Positions 48,201-62,492 of a DNA stretch of 64,000 nucleotides are shown piece after piece. Within the stretch, counting starts at the first letter, position 1. The number at the start of each line of letters is the position of its first letter. Under the pieces are notes generated by a model, which saw only the letters and a list, made by a program, of their open reading frames with translations, made no database searches and was not told the origin of the DNA. Both the position numbers and the translations under genes were made by a program. The stretch comes from Onchocerca lupi (Eukaryota; Nematoda; Chromadorea; Rhabditida; Onchocercidae): NCBI GenBank assembly GCA_028564675.1, contig JAOVVO010000064.1, forward strand, positions 1 through 64,000. Direction: 5' to 3'.

Positions 48201-51200
48201 CGTTCAATCATTTGTCTCGATTTCATTGATTATCAGTAAATATCAGCAGGTTCCGTAGAAATAATAAAATATTTTATATTTTAAATGTGATAATTAACAA
48301 ACTTCAAGATATTAGCAGATAAATAACAATAACTTACGTTATGCTACTGGCAGAACATCTTGCTGATGAATTTCGATAAACATAATCAGAACGATATTCG
48401 TCTTCCGATGACGACATTTCCTCTTGTCCCTCATATGATAAAGCACGGTTTGAATTGTAAACATTAATGCTGGAATTCCGAGAAAATTTCGACAAAAGTT
48501 AAATTTGAAGAAATTGAAATTTTGGTGAATGACTGCTCTAACATACTTTATGAATTATTATATTTTATTAGCTAAGCCAATAAAATTTTTAACGCAACTT
48601 CAAAGCCATCTGCAGAGAAAAAGAATAAATTGATAAAAGGTTTGATCTTTCCATTCAATAATTCTTAAAACTGATTCTTGCGTTACTCCGAATTACAAAA
48701 AAAGGAAGCAGTTTAATAAATAATTAATAAAGAGATAATTAGCAATGGCAGAGACTAATTTGAAATCACAGAGCACAATTTGATGATAACAACGAGTTAT
48801 AATACCTTTGCTTCGTTACGCTTACAGTACCACTCGATTCAGGTCGCATACGCATGACTGCATTTTTAACATTTTTCAATGTACTTTTTGGTGGAAAAAT
48901 ATTGGTTTTAACGCGTATATTATAGCCATATTTTTCACGTTCGCTAACGTGTCGTTCACGTTCGATCAGTTCCTAGAATGAATAAAAATAGTGAATTCTA
49001 ATTTAAAATAAAAAATGCTTTTTGAATAAAGCTAAAAGATTTTGGAAAAGTACAGTATACCTGTTCACGCACTGCTAAATCGTCTAAACATCGTTCTAAC
49101 TTTGAATAAATTTTGGCTGCTCGTCTCAGCTTATCTTCGTACATTTCCCGAATATCTTGTGCATGTTTCAACTCTTCACGTCTCATTCGAAGTAATTCAC
49201 GCTCTGAAAGTTTTGAATTCTAAAATTTCAAACATGATGAAATCTTCCTAATATAATTACTTTGAGTTTGTAAACATCAAACTAAAATTTGTGAAAGTTG
49301 AAATAAAAAGAACTTTAGTTTGAAATTTGCAAAAAATATAACTTATAAATTCTTTATTTCTTAGGAAATGAGTAAGTTTACAATTTTTTTTTTTTTTTTT
49401 TTGTCAATGAAAAAGATTAAAATATCCATTCCATGTTTCGTTTGAAATTCGTCCTCAGTAAATTTAAAAATAGAAAATAGCATCTAAGTATTTGTATTTT
49501 TTTAAGACTAGCAGTCATAAGAAGGTCATTTTAAGGTCAATTTACCGTTGAGAGCGTCGTTCTTCTGCGCCATTGGTTTCTCTTGTCGAATCCCTTTCAT
49601 ATATTCAATAACGTACGCCTTCCAACTTGCCTTTTTTTCCAGCCATTCTTCATCACTAATATTTGTAATTTCAGACTAAAATGAAAATTTTATTAAAATT
49701 TGAACCAACTTAGAGAGAGAACTCATTAACTTCAAATACATTGATTTTACTAATTCTTTATGATTTTTAAATTTTTCAAGTTGCTTAAACTTTTCTCATT
49801 TTGTTTACTCAATCATCAACGCTCTCCTCTTTTCGCATCTTTATCTTTGATCTTCTGCCCTATTGTTTTACTTTTTTCAAAGGGCAACTCAAATCTTACC
49901 TTAAAAACTGCGACATGCTTTAAAATTTGTGAGAAAGAAGGACGATTCTGTGGCTTGATACTCCAACACTGCCTCAACAACAATTTCAATCCTTCGGGTG
50001 CGGTATCTGGTATTGGTAAGCTCAAGTTACTAAAACAAATCTCTGATTTATGCGAAATATTAAAATATCGAATTTGGAAGGCAAACCTGAAAAGAAAACC
50101 AAACTTTTCGTAAGCTTACTTCGAGCCAACACCCCAAATGATCGCCATAGAATCGATATCTTTGTATGGAATTTCCTGTGTCAAAAGTTCCCATAATACA
50201 ACTCCAAAGCTCCAAATATCGACCTGTTTTACATATTTAGGATTAAAACACAATTTAAATGATGGGCACAAATAGCCGCAGTGGGTCTCAGGTAATCATC
50301 AAACTATCGCTATTCAATTTGATAAAATTTAAAATAAATTTATATTAAGATTTAGATTCAACTTTTCGAAAATATAATACTTTTTCAGAGCATGGTTCTT
50401 TTTTAATGATTTCAGGCGCCATCCAAGCAGCAGTACCACAAAATGACATCACAGTACTTTTTTGCTTATCCCACTGGTGTGATGTACCAAAATCGCAAAT
50501 TTTCAACATATCACTGTCATCAACCAGAATGCTGCAAATGAAATCACAGATTATCATTCTAGTTAATTTTAAAAAAAAAAAAGAAGGAAATTTTCCGCTT
50601 AAACTCATAAAAGAATGTGACCGCTATTGTTTACCACCAAAAAATTGAGGTCAACTGATGTCAACAAATTAATCCATTACAATCCTCATGGCTACAGTAT
50701 CCTGGGAACTGAATTTCAAGATCCAGTTGTATTCATGGATAGGCTTCAGCTTACTTGGGTGACTTGAGATCACGATGTATGATGCGTTTCTGATGCAAAT
50801 AGTTCATTCCATCACCAATTTGACGAGCCCATTCGCCAAATGTATCTTTTACAATATGATGACCACTTCTGATTAATTCATAAAGTTGTCCCTGACCACA
50901 ATATTCCATTACTATGCAAAAGCAAGGTGATTGAGTGCAAACACCTCTAAAAATCGAGTGATAGTGATATGATAAACAAATTTTTATCTTAGATAATCTG
51001 CCATTCTAAAGAATGCTTATCATCTGTAGCATTTATTGTTTTTTTCCTCTGTTTAACTTCCTCTTATCATTTATCATACTGCCAATCAATTAATTTCAAT
51101 ATTAGTATAGCTAAAATGATGTATTTGGCATTTTTATGTGATCTTTAGAGGATAAAACTATATAAACATCAATTTTCCACTTAAATATTAAAATTTTTTT

Positions 51201-54200
51201 GATGATTTTTGATGAAAGTTTTTTTGATTTTTCCTTGATTCATCAAAAGGTTTTTTTGATGATCAGAAATCTTCAACTAAGTGTTATTGTTTTGGTATGT
51301 AGATTGTTCAATTATCAAAATTTTAAGAAACAAGAAATACTGAGAGTTTCGAAATTTCTTAGTAAGAAAGTATAAATAAATAAGATAGATAAGTTAATAA
51401 GTAGATAAGTAAATAAAAAAATAATATAGTAAATAAGATAGAGTGGCTAATTTGTCAATGCAAATAATTTGATTCATTGAGTTAGAAAGAAAAATAAATT
51501 GAAGTGAAGAAAAAAATTACATGAATTTGATGAGATTTTCATGATTGAGATGCTGCAAATGTTTGATTTCTGTTTCCGATTTATCTTTCACTTTTTTAAC
51601 CGCAACCAAGCGACCATTCAATTGACCACTAAAGACAGCTCCCTGAGATCCTGAGCCAAGCCATTCCAAATGAGTAATTGTTTCAAATGGTATCTCCCAA
51701 TTATAATCCGAATAAGCTATGTTTGACTTGGTCATTCCACTTAATCTGAAATTAAATAACAAATGATTTATGTCAGCACTACGATGTTTTAACAATAAAT
51801 GTTAAACAAACGAAAATCAAACTAGAGTATCAAGTAGTCTGATCAAATCACAATATTTCAAAGAAATGGAAAAAAAAAGTTGATAAAAGATTATGAAATA
51901 ATGCTTACAATGACTCGGTAGATCGTCCAAAATAACTCCACATCGGTTTGAAACATGAGAACAGTCCTCTATACAAGATGTCGATGGTGGATATATTATT
52001 AGGTGCTAAGTTTTGAAAGCTGCTGTTGATTCCAGCTGGCATTATACTAGGCGATGATATTGCTCTGTTGTTAACTGATATTTCTAAAATTCAAAAAAAA
52101 ATTAATTGAATTACAGATGATAAGTGATTGATTGTTACATAAATAATCCTCTAAATGATAAAAAAAAAATCAAGGGCGATTCTTTATGGAATCAAACTCT
52201 GCGAATTCTAATATATTTATCACTCTTGAATAATCCTTTGAAATGCAATCACTGCAAATGCTGCCTGATCATGAAACGAGGATATCCGGATTCTTACCAT
52301 CTTTCGCATAGAATTACTAATTTATGAAGGCTGAGAAATCTTTCAACCACTGCTATTTTGATACTCCAAACGGAACAACACAAAATATTCAGATTATTTA
52401 GCAGAATGAATGATAACAGAAACAAAAATGCTTGAATGTGAGAAAGAATGATTCAGATGCGCCTTTTTAAATGACGAATGTAAACAGATGAAAAGGCGTA
52501 ATCAATGAATACAACGTAACTTACCGTCAACAATGACGCTATCAGCAAGAAGTCGTTTTGGAATTGGTGCTGGAGGTGGTGCATTTTGGTTCACATCCAT
52601 TTTACAGCTTGCAAAATTTTGATCAGACATCATTTGAGCCAATTCCGATTTTACAGTCATTGTTTCATAGCCTGTGGAAAAAATGTACCCGGTTAACAAC
52701 CAGAAAACTCAGGAACCAGAAAATTTATTCAATTTCAAAAAGTGATGTTTGTTGTAATGGTTTACAATACAAACAATGAAGAAGAAAGAATAATGCGAAA
52801 GTTTACCAATGAATAAGGGAAAATAAAAGAAAAAATCGAGAAATGCTTCCATTCAACCTGAATTTTGATCCAGAAAATAAAATGAAATAATCACAAAGAG
52901 AATTATTGATTTGATGTGTTAGAACTTGAAATCAGAAGTGACATGCAAACTAATCAAAATAAAGTTGAAAATTTTTGGCAATGAAGAAAAATAATGAAAA
53001 GGTCATTCATACCAAACAGTTTTCAAAATCAATGAATGGTCATTCTATATCAGCACAAATGTTAAAATGCTTTATGTTTAAAAATGAGAGAGAAAAGAGC
53101 TTAAGAGCAGATGAATCTTTTCCTGATCATCTTATCAGTTAACTTCTCCTCTCGATGAATCTTTTCCTGATCATCTTACCAGTCAGCTTCTCCTCTTCCT
53201 TCCTCAATTACCAACGATTATGATAATAGCGATATATGATCATCGCTATTTTGATAATTACTGTGAAGAGATCTAGTTTTAATTGAGCTTTTTGAATTAA
53301 TTTTTTTGTTATCACACTGTTCAGTTTCATCTGGCTTCAGTCTGTGACAATCTAACAATACTATCATTATTGCTTATCTTATCAGTCTTAAATATGAACA
53401 TGTTAGAACTAATATTTATGGTTTTAATCAACCAAAAGTTATGATTTAAATCAGCTTTATAAATAATCTTTTTCCTATTTTTCGAAATATTAACTGATGA
53501 ATCATACAAATAAATATGATAACAATCAAATAGTAGTGACGGGAAGAAAATGATGAAGTTATATAGTTCTAAAGGTAGGAAACCAAGCGAAATTGATATC
53601 TATCTTTTCCTCACCTCATCTCACCTGTCCTATTAATTAATGATGGAGAAAGACTGGATGATACGAGAGATTGTGTGATATCAGAGAGTGACGACCTGTC
53701 ACCCACCGATCGGGTCTCCCCTCAAAATATTAATCTTTGTTCTATAAATGCCTTCTTTTGCAGAGTGAAGCATAAATTTTTATCGCTAAAAACAGGTTTT
53801 CTAATCCATTTTTCTATTCTCACAAGCAGCAGACGAATCAATCAATCCACCCACCTCATTTATAAATATTGTTGATAAATATTTAGTATTCATTAAACTG
53901 TATGATAGAAATTTGAGGGAAATGAAAAAGTTCGTAAATTATTTCAATTATTTGGAAAAATTCGTTGTTAAGTCGAAATTCTTTCGTAAAACTGTAGAAT
54001 GCACACATTTCTCATTCCATTTATTTTGACTAACAATTTTCCAAAAATTTTTGAAATTTTTGAGTAAGTAACTTCCATTTGTCTTTCTTTCCTTTTTCTC
54101 TGCTCTTTAAAACTTGAAATTTGACAATTCTAATTTGATATAAATTCTAGTTCGAAGGAAGGTTATTATTACCATAAAATTATATAAGGCTGTATCTTAA

Positions 54201-54468
54201 ACGAAATTTAAATTTGAAAAAAGGAAAAGAAAAAAGCTAAACCATTAACAGTAGAATGTACGATTAGAGCAGAAATTGCGGCATCTGAATTATCACCATT
54301 AACAGGTCTTGGATGAAGATATTGGGATGACGATATGTCTTGGAGCAGAACGGAATGGCTCTGATCTTCCAACCGTCGAAGGCCCGACGAAATTCTCGTG
54401 TTTTTCTTTGCTGTGCTGAAATTCATCAAAAATTTGGTTTCATAGAATGACAAATTTCGTAGAATCAT
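45260..54468 (-). CDS. dlk-1: DLK-1 MAP kinase kinase kinase (MAP3K12/13 family)
   Basis: DLK-1 starts the p38/JNK cascade used in synapse formation and axon regrowth. There are twenty exons, high to low: 54468-54243, 52671-52525, 52083-51909, 51745-51521, 50946-50755, 50531-50381, 50223-50120, 50029-49900, 49675-49546, 49203-49061, 48972-48806, 48469-48338, 48082-47931, 47744-47536, 47320-47191, 46923-46776, 46431-46368, 46299-46145, 45591-45435 and possibly 45283-45260. The product is about 986 aa. Kinase motifs, numbered from the ATG at 54468, are GSGSQGAVF (213-221), the Lys of VAVKK (233), HRDLKSPN (315-322), DFG (335-337) and APE (360-362). All catalytic residues are intact. A charged coiled coil follows (about 451-560), then a Ser-rich tail with HSDGLSD (953-959). 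The 5' end is unsure. A cis-like acceptor at 54416 may mean exon 1 starts there and the true ATG lies upstream. The last exon (LVENFSA) is tentative. Confidence 0.9.
45495..45512 (-). other. SDGLSD regulatory hexapeptide of DLK-1
   Basis: These 18 bases encode SDGLSD. In C. elegans this C-terminal hexapeptide, shared with human MAP3K13, is known to control DLK-1 activation by calcium through binding the kinase region. It lies about 28 residues from the predicted C-terminus. Confidence 0.85.
52124..52180. other. Intron sequence, no exon seen
   Basis: The DLK-1 intron between 52083 and 52525 holds a short open frame on the opposite strand with no signature. I see nothing functional here. Confidence 0.5.
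53110..53196. repeat. Tandem duplication, 44 bp x 2 in DLK-1 intron 1
   Basis: Two adjacent units begin GATGAATCTTTTCCTGATCATCTTA and end CTTCTCCTCT, with about three differences between them. They lie inside the long first intron of DLK-1. Confidence 0.85.
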
Positions 54469-54469
54469 G

Positions 54470-57400
54470 GAAAATTATTAAAAAATGAGTTAAAATAAAA
54501 ATAAATCTATGATTATTTTACTTCATTAAAAACTATTTCCAGAATTTCTTTTTTTTAGGTTTTTTGAAACAAAAAAATTTTTGTATTTTGAAAAAATGGC
54601 TGTCTTTCGAATGCGTGAAAATTTATCACATTTTAAAATTAGGAAATCAATAAAAAAGTATGGTAAAGCAACGGTGACAAAAAAATGCGAAGAAATGGTT
54701 TGAAAAGAAGATGAATGACAACTTTTGTTTCAATTTTACCCTTCATAAATTCATGATTTCAATCATGATTCAACTCGATCTAAACTATTCAACAGTTTTG
54801 ATCATGATTCTGATCAGAATCTTTGATTTGTCGTAATAAAAACTTAAATTTATTTCGAGAAAATATCAAATCTCACTCATTTGTATCAAATATTATTAAA
54901 AATTAGGAAATTCAGATAATCAAAGAATAAATTTCAAAAAAATTCAAGGCTTTATATAATTGCTATATATTGTGTGTGTGTGTGTGTGTGCATGAGGCGA
55001 TCATTTAGAAACTATCTATGACTTTTTTTTTGCAGCTAAATAAACAAATATCATAGAAAGAGGAAGAGCTATTACAGTAGAACAGATCATAACAAGATCT
55101 AAAAAATTACGATTTAGAGTTTAAAAAAATTAAAAATTTTCAGTAAATTTGGTATTAATTATTTGGAAAATAATGGAAATTGCAGTAATTCGAATAGTGA
55201 TAATGAAAATCACTAATTCTTGATTTTTTTTTTGACCAAGTTCGAGTTCGAATTCTTCGATTTGGAAATTTATTACATCTTGTTATGATCTGTTTCACTG
55301 TAATAATGATAAAAAGGGAAACAAGAAGATGAAAAAAACTTTAGCACTGATAACAATAATCACAATAATAGCCAATAATAAGCGTAAAATTTTTGGAGTT
55401 TTTTCATGTTTTCACATTGTTGAGAAGTTGTTTCACTATTTTTGAAATCTTACTTTTACTTTTTTTTATATTTTACTTTTTTTTTCTTACTTTTTTGTTT
55501 CATGACTTGAATTGTGAAAGTGCAACTTTTGATGGCTTGTGGAGGAAATGTCGTGTAGCAATGGAAACAATTTCTTTCATCTTGTTTCCTTTCTTTCTTT
55601 CATCATCGCTTCCTTCAAATCACTTTTCTTATTGGATTGTTGACCTTCTTGACCTCTTTTTCGTAAGTTTCCCGGATAGTACCTCAGTGATTCCTAGCCT
55701 CGGTAAAGAACCCAAACAATGAAATTCACTTTCTTTTGTTTCAGAATTAGAGAGGTGAAATCGGAATGTTAATAAGCCACGAAGATAATAGCATCTGTGA
55801 GCTAACCTATCATGGCCAGATATTTTACATTAACTTATCATAGCCATATATTTTACAAGGAGCTAGGATCTTTATAGCCTTGGCTCATGTAATATGGGTT
55901 CTAGACAAAAAGAATTGACTAATGGAGATATCAGGAATATTTCATTTTCCCGCATGGATAACTGGAGCAATGATAAAAAATGACAAAAGCTGAAACGTAT
56001 GCTAAAGAAGCGGTCGCAATATTTGCGAATCCATGAGTGCTTCTTATGCGATATTACGAAATCTAAGTCTGATGCAGCAGAACACGGTGGATTCAGAAAA
56101 AGAACTATTAGCAATACGTAAAATTGACATGGAAATCAGCGAATAAAAAATCCTTAAGAATAGCCATCACTGATGCCTACTTCATCACACAAATATTATC
56201 ATATCAGGTATCATCTGATAAAGAATGCCATCGCTATGTCCTTGTCTTTTACATTTTAATGTGAAGTATTATGCAATTCAGGACATTGAACAATTTCAAC
56301 TTAAGTTTTTCAGCTAAGGATCCTAGAAGTCAAGTTATTTAGAATTAGACATAAATGAACAATATATTAGATAATCCTTTCTTCCATCAGAAGGATCTTC
56401 ACCAAAATTCCCATATTTAAAAGCTACAGTTGATTAAAAATTCAACAAACTTCATTGAAATAGTGGAAGAAGGGTGAGATGAATACGTTCTTGGCAGGCA
56501 ATCAAATCTTGAAATGATTATTGATCAGAATTGAGCAAAACAAATACTGTGAAAAATACACAAACGTGATCGTTTGTTGGCATGAAATATCAATATGTGT
56601 TTTTATCTATAAGCCTATCATTCTAGAGATAACAAATTAAAACTGTTTGTTCAAATTTCTCAAATATTGGCGTATCTAAACGTTTATGAATGTTTGCGTT
56701 ATCGTTTCTTCAAAGTACTATTGATCTCCATTTTCATTCATTGCTCATCGAAAAATATATTTCCACATGGTGATATGATTGTTGAAATTTTGCAAAATTA
56801 CAAAAAAAAAAAAAAGTGTGAGAAATGAAACGATAACATTTATTTGAACTTTACAAGACAGATATGAAAATATTTAAAAACTACCACTTGGGATTGAAAA
56901 AACGAAGTAGAAAAAAAAAAGTAAATCAGATTCTATCTGGTTGCTAAGTGAATTATCAGAAGTTCGTGTCATTTATGTTATTGATGTATGAGCTTTGTTT
57001 GAAATTAACAATTCCAATCTTAAAAAACTGAATTTTACCTATTAGACTTTTTTTTTAAAGTATAGTTGAAATTGACAATTTCAAATAAAATTAATACGCC
57101 AATCGGACGAATTATGAGTAGGAAGAATCTGATCTTGAAAAAGATAACTGGGAAAAATTTGATTTAGAAGAATTAACAATCTTTTAAGATCTAAAGTTGC
57201 CAAAAAGTCTCTTTTCTCTTTTAACTATGATCTTAAAATAAGATGTTAAAGATATGTTATCATTGCTAGGCAGAAAAAGAAATCGAATTTTTGCAATGAT
57301 AAAAGATCTTAGTGATAATTTAAAATGGACTATTTTTTTTCTTTTTTTTTTTTTTGTTATGATACTCTGTTAATATATTCCTTAACTTCATCGACAGACT

Positions 57401-60400
57401 GGAAGTGATATTCAAAGAACTGCAATAAGAAGTTGAAAAACTGCTGAATCAAAAATAGAAAACATCAATGAACAAATTGTCAGAAAAGATTGATTGCAGG
57501 AGGAAATGAAAAGATAATTAATTAAAATTCATCTATTGTTCAGAAATCGAATAATAAATGAAATTGCAATAAATACCAGCGGTAATCTTTTGACACTGAT
57601 CATAGTCTAATCAAAATATTGCTCACTTTTATTTGAAGAAAAAAAAAATACTTTGCAAAATCAAATACTGTTATAATATTTAGAAAGATTAACCCAGTTT
57701 TTTTCTGGAAATTTTGAAAAATAACTTACCAAATCAATTTCATTTCGATTTTGTGGATTCAATCAATTTCATGGGTATAAAAAATCCACAGAAATAAAAG
57801 AAATAGCAATTGCAATATCAATGGCACATAGACGATGTATGAATTGTCTCTTAGTTATACATGATAATTGAGCCTAGACCAGAACATGGCCTATGAACTG
57901 GGCTCTATTGATTCGAGAAAATTGTACATACTGCCATTCATCTGTCTTTTCATTAATTCATTACATGATTCTTTCGTTTGAACGATAGAAAAACGATTGA
58001 TTCAATGGTTGGCTTTAGGAAGAGACAAAGGCTTGTCAGAAGTATCCAAAAGACTAGGCTATTTTGAGACTAGGCTGCTCTGCCTATTTCAGCTATTGAT
58101 ACTATCATAGTTGAGCATTTTAAGGCCGACCAATTGAAAGTCTCGAAGATGACAGACATCTCCCTGTTGGATTAATCTAATCGTTATTTCATTTCAAATT
58201 TCCTTCAAGCAATGCCACAAAGGCTACTCTTCTCTTTCATATCATTTTAAAATTGAACTATCAAAAGTGGTTCAATAGTTCAATAGTTCAATGGTTCAAA
58301 ATATTCAAATCGCTCTTTTCTATCTTTCATTTATCTATTATTATCACTTCAAGATCATTAAAGACAAACATTTCGATACAAATGTGCAGCACTGCAAAAT
58401 ATACCTACTCTAATCATTGTTTAACATTTCAATTTGATATTTCATTTGTGGCTGATATTACTTTCTTGCATATCACTTATCAATAGGCTTGATTTCATTC
58501 TAATTGCTGCAACTCACATATTGATAGTCCACTGATGTAGTTTCTAAAATATTTTTTCAAGTTTGATACTGAAACTATCACTGATAACAAATATTCGAGT
58601 CCATAAAAACCATGTGGAAAATGAGCTAATAACTTTAACTAAATACAGCATTTTTTAGAATTTCACTTCATGCCACTAGTTTCTCTTCTCGTATTATATC
58701 TCAGCACTGTTACAAAAAAAAAAAAAAAGTTGTTTTCTAGAATTCGAATTTACTAATTTCACTGTAAATAATTTTAAATGAGTATAATTATTGAATCACC
58801 AACGTCTACATAAAGTCAGATTAATATCTAATTTCATGAAATCTTGATGAAAACTAGCCAAAGAATTGTTTATCAATGAATTTAAATTATGTATACATTG
58901 TTTTGAAAATAGTGAATATTTTTGAGATGATCAACTAGTAACTATGGTACCAAAAATTTTTTTTTTCCTTCTTTGCAGAGAGCAAAAATTAAAAGCACCG
59001 CAGTTATTATAGCCGAAGAGAAATTAATACAACAGAAATGCTTAGAAATGTAAAAGAAATATAAACTTGGAATAAATATCAAAATATCACAAAATTTCTT
59101 TTTTCATTTTTCGAAAATCTGCCGATAAAAATGAGCAATCGAGAGCTATTTCAATATGTAAATCGCTGAACATAGTATTCTTCTTTGATTGCATTTTTCT
59201 AAAATATTTGTGTTTAAATGGAGTAATGATAACAACGATAAGATCTTGCTATAACTGACGATAAATCATTGAACAATGCATAAATTTAAAAAAAAAAAAA
59301 AAAAAAACTTTCACATTATTTGTAATGTATTTTTAATGCTGAAAGAAAAATTTTTGAACAATTAGAATTAGTTTTAGAAAACTGAAATTTTGATTCCTTG
59401 TAAAATGCCAAAAAAAAAAAAAAAAAATTCAAAGTCAAAATTTAAAAAATTTGACTCTTCGTAAAAAAAATTCTTTTTTGATTCCTTGTAAAAATGTTTT
59501 TTAGAAAAACACGTAAAAGTTCATAGAAGACTTTTAAAACGGCTTATTAAATTTCCATTTGCAATTCATCTATTTTAATCAAACTATCCCAGAAGATCAT
59601 TTAGAGAGATACTCAAACATCCTTCCAGATCATTCATTTTTCTATGCCTTTTTCATGCTTTTCTCAAAAATTTTGCGTTAACAATGGATGATTATCTAAT
59701 ACGATCTACCTTAGTGTGAACGATAAATATTCCTTTTTCTTCTTTTAAATTATATATAGTTCAGTTAAAATATTTTGAAAAGCATTTATGCATTTTACGC
59801 CCCAAAACAAAGTAACGCGAAACATCAGTAAGGTTTGCAATGCGAAAATTATGTTCGTTTTAACAATAAAATGAGAGCTTATCATCTTATTTTTGCTTCC
59901 GATAAATTTTCCTTGGATATCGTTCAAGTGACTGAATATTAGTCGACTTCTCGTTACACAACAAATTTTGTTATCTTCTACTTTCGTGAACTACAAATTC
60001 ATCTTTTGAAAAAAGGAACGAATTGTGCAACTTAACGAGACATTGCTTACATTTTTTAACAGGTATTTTAGCAGAAAGAGTAAAAATAAAATGAGTAGAA
60101 CAATTAATACCCATGTCTGTTAAAAAATATAAAATTTCTTGCCATTTTCAATAGTGCTGCTTAAAACTTTCAAAAAAAAAAGGATTTGTTTGTGACTTTT
60201 TTTTTTTTTAAAGTGAATTGTTTTTTCAATGGTTTCAAGAAGCATGAAGTTTTTAGCAACTTTTTTGCCTAACAAAGTCCGAAGTTGCAGTTTGAAACTT
60301 TACAAAAATAACAAAATTTTATCGAAACAATCAAATATGTATATTGAAAATTAAAAGTCTAATTGAACAAATTAGGAGTATAAATTAGGATTCTAATTAG

Positions 60401-60692
60401 ACATATTATCTTCTTGCCGTTTTTATTTCGCTTCTGTTTAATGGCTGCTAAAAATCGCAAATATAATGTTTGGGACCATATAAATTTGGTCAAAGAGAAA
60501 GAATGATTCATAATTTTCAATTTCATTATTAGTTTCGGATAGCCTATTATTTTCTTATAAGATGGATCAGAAATATGGCATCTTGAAACCGAGAAAAGTT
60601 CGAGGTATGAAATGTTTTTGCACATAGTGACATATTTTTCCTAATGAAATACATTGCGATAATAAACAATAAGAAATAAGATAAAAGTAATA
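54470..60692. other. Long region between DMAC2-like gene and DLK-1
   Basis: About 6 kb hold no exon that I can support. The region contains a TG microsatellite at 54971-54992, several A and T runs and short Phe-rich frames (for example 55393-55722 on +) that look like translation of T-rich sequence. Undetected 5' exons and the promoter of DLK-1 may lie here. Confidence 0.55.
54971..54992. repeat. TG dinucleotide microsatellite
   Basis: An 11-unit TG run follows an AT-rich stretch upstream of DLK-1. Confidence 0.9.
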
Positions 60693-60698
60693 TTTATT
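60693..60698 (-). terminator. AATAAA overlapping DMAC2-like stop codon
   Basis: On the minus strand AAAATAAATA carries AATAAA across the TAA stop (60694-60696). It is the third gene in this window with this arrangement. Confidence 0.35.
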
Positions 60699-61974
60699 TT
60701 GTACTGTTATTTTCGGCGGTATTACCATATCCATAACCGACTTCTTTTAATTCCGGAAAACTAATTCTACAACTTGGCAAGGAAGCTTTTAAACTTTGTA
60801 CTGCACCTGCTTGTTGTGCTACGCATGGTAGAAAATAAAAATGTGCTCGCTGTAATCCTCGAATTCGTTTAATTCCTCTGATAAAATCATCACTGATGTA
60901 AGGATTTGCGACAATCTCCTAAAACAGAGTTATTCATTGATCTCAATGACTTGGATCTTCCCAGAAAAGGTCCACATTGTGAATTCCGACTCATAATTGC
61001 TTTTTCTTATTAAATTAAATGTCAAAAAAAATATCAGGAAACTTATTCTGTAAGTTAAATAAGTAATATGAAAAGCAAACAATGTTTCGCAAAGTTCGTG
61101 AAGGTCGTCCCGAAATAAGATGTTCAATGGCTTTGTCCGTAAAAAAGTCACAGAAATTCAATTTTAAGACTTCTATTTGACGGCACTCTTTGAAGTACTG
61201 AAAGCCTGCATCACCGATCGCTGAATCAGTCGCATCGACCTGAACAACGAATTTTAGAAGACATACGTAAAATCATACTTTTACAAAAAAACTATTACCG
61301 ATTTTACATTTCATTAATTCTCTTTTGAAAGTTAAAACTAAAGTGCTAAGTTTTAAATCTGAAAATTATATATCTATGCAAAAAAAAGTATTACCAAAAG
61401 AATAAATATTAATATTTAGCTGACCTTAACAATGTAAATATCCGGTTTCTTAGCCCAGCGCATGTCATAAATCGCATCAAGTTTTTCCATACTAATTGTT
61501 GGCAGCACTGGACTCCATTTAAAGGGAACCATGGGAAACGGCTAAAGATTCGCAAACTTTGAAAATATAATTCTGTTTCAAATAAAATTCTTGATGAACA
61601 CAAATTACATTTTAAATCTTACAATACTTCCAAAATTGAAACCAAAATCACTAATATAACGGCGCATATCTGCCCTGCAAGTGATCGATGTTCCATCATT
61701 CATTATAACCTAAAAAGCCAGTTGAAGAAGAGCCATTTTCCAGATCCAGATAAAGATATTCAATAGAGCTTTTTAATGCTAATTATTTTTTTCTTTCTTT
61801 TAAACATTCCTTTTTGTTCCAAATGAAGCAAAACAGATAACACAATGTAAAGTGGAAATTAGAAACTACAAGATATGAAATGATGCAAACGTAGAAATAG
61901 CATAAAGGTGTTCATATTTATATATACGTTTCCGCCATATTAGTTGTTTACTACCGTTTTCAGAAGGTAAAATA

Positions 61975-62014
<40 letters not shown>

Positions 62015-62492
62015 AATGGTACCTCTGACGAGCCACATTCCATCAACCATTCTAAGCAAGCTAACTCGGGACCAAAATACATAACACGATCAATCCGGAA
62101 TCTATAAGAAGTTCAAGCAATTTAGTTTAATTACATCTAAATTACTAGTTTACTGATAGATGACTAACCTATCTTGAAATCTATAAAATTCAGATTTAAC
62201 TACAATTAGACTTTAAGTCTTGATATGATACATTTTAATCTATTACGCAATTCATCATTTTTTTTTTTTTGTATAAAAACGAGGATCTCAGCTAACTAAT
62301 CATTATCAAACAAAATGGAACTTGTAGAAATTAATCAAGCAACCTGTTAGAAAACTTATCAGCAATAAATTTTCTGATATGAAGACCTCTGACTGAAGAA
62401 ATTTGCATGGTTTTAGGTTTTAGCGATCGTAACGAAAGTGTCACTCGAAATATAGACGAAAATCTGCATGGTGATGTAATAAATTCCATCAT
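60694..62492 (-). CDS. DMAC2/DMAC2L-like mitochondrial LRR protein (ATP synthase subunit s family)
   Basis: Members of this family are mitochondrial leucine-rich-repeat-like proteins linked to ATP synthase coupling (DMAC2L/ATP5S) or complex I distal-arm assembly (DMAC2). The six exons are 62492-62344, 62101-62023, 61709-61623, 61541-61425, 61239-61081 and 60918-60694, all phase-consistent, giving 271 aa. The N-terminus (residues 1-50) is rich in Arg, Ser and Lys and nearly free of acidic residues, as expected for a mitochondrial presequence. The family signature is seen in FGPELACLEWLMECG (about 56-70) and VDATDSAIGDAGFQYF after WAKKPDIYIVK, followed by repeat-like segments ending SLKASLPSCRISFPELK. 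The start was chosen because a CAG acceptor lies two bases before ATGATG. I cannot tell which of the two paralogues it represents. Confidence 0.85.
61977..62013. repeat. Long A tract inside DMAC2-like intron
   Basis: An A run of more than 30 bases on the plus strand (T run on the coding strand) lies just downstream of the donor at 62022, in the intron after exon 62101-62023. It is a homopolymer prone to length change. Confidence 0.85.

Noticed and set aside
55393..55722. 109-codon hydrophobic open frame
   Set aside because: It is composed of Phe, Leu and Ser from T-rich DNA, with no splice partner or signature.
60930..61151. 73-codon minus-strand frame
   Set aside because: It is an alternative frame across an exon of the DMAC2-like gene and its intron. 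The correct frame carries the family signature.
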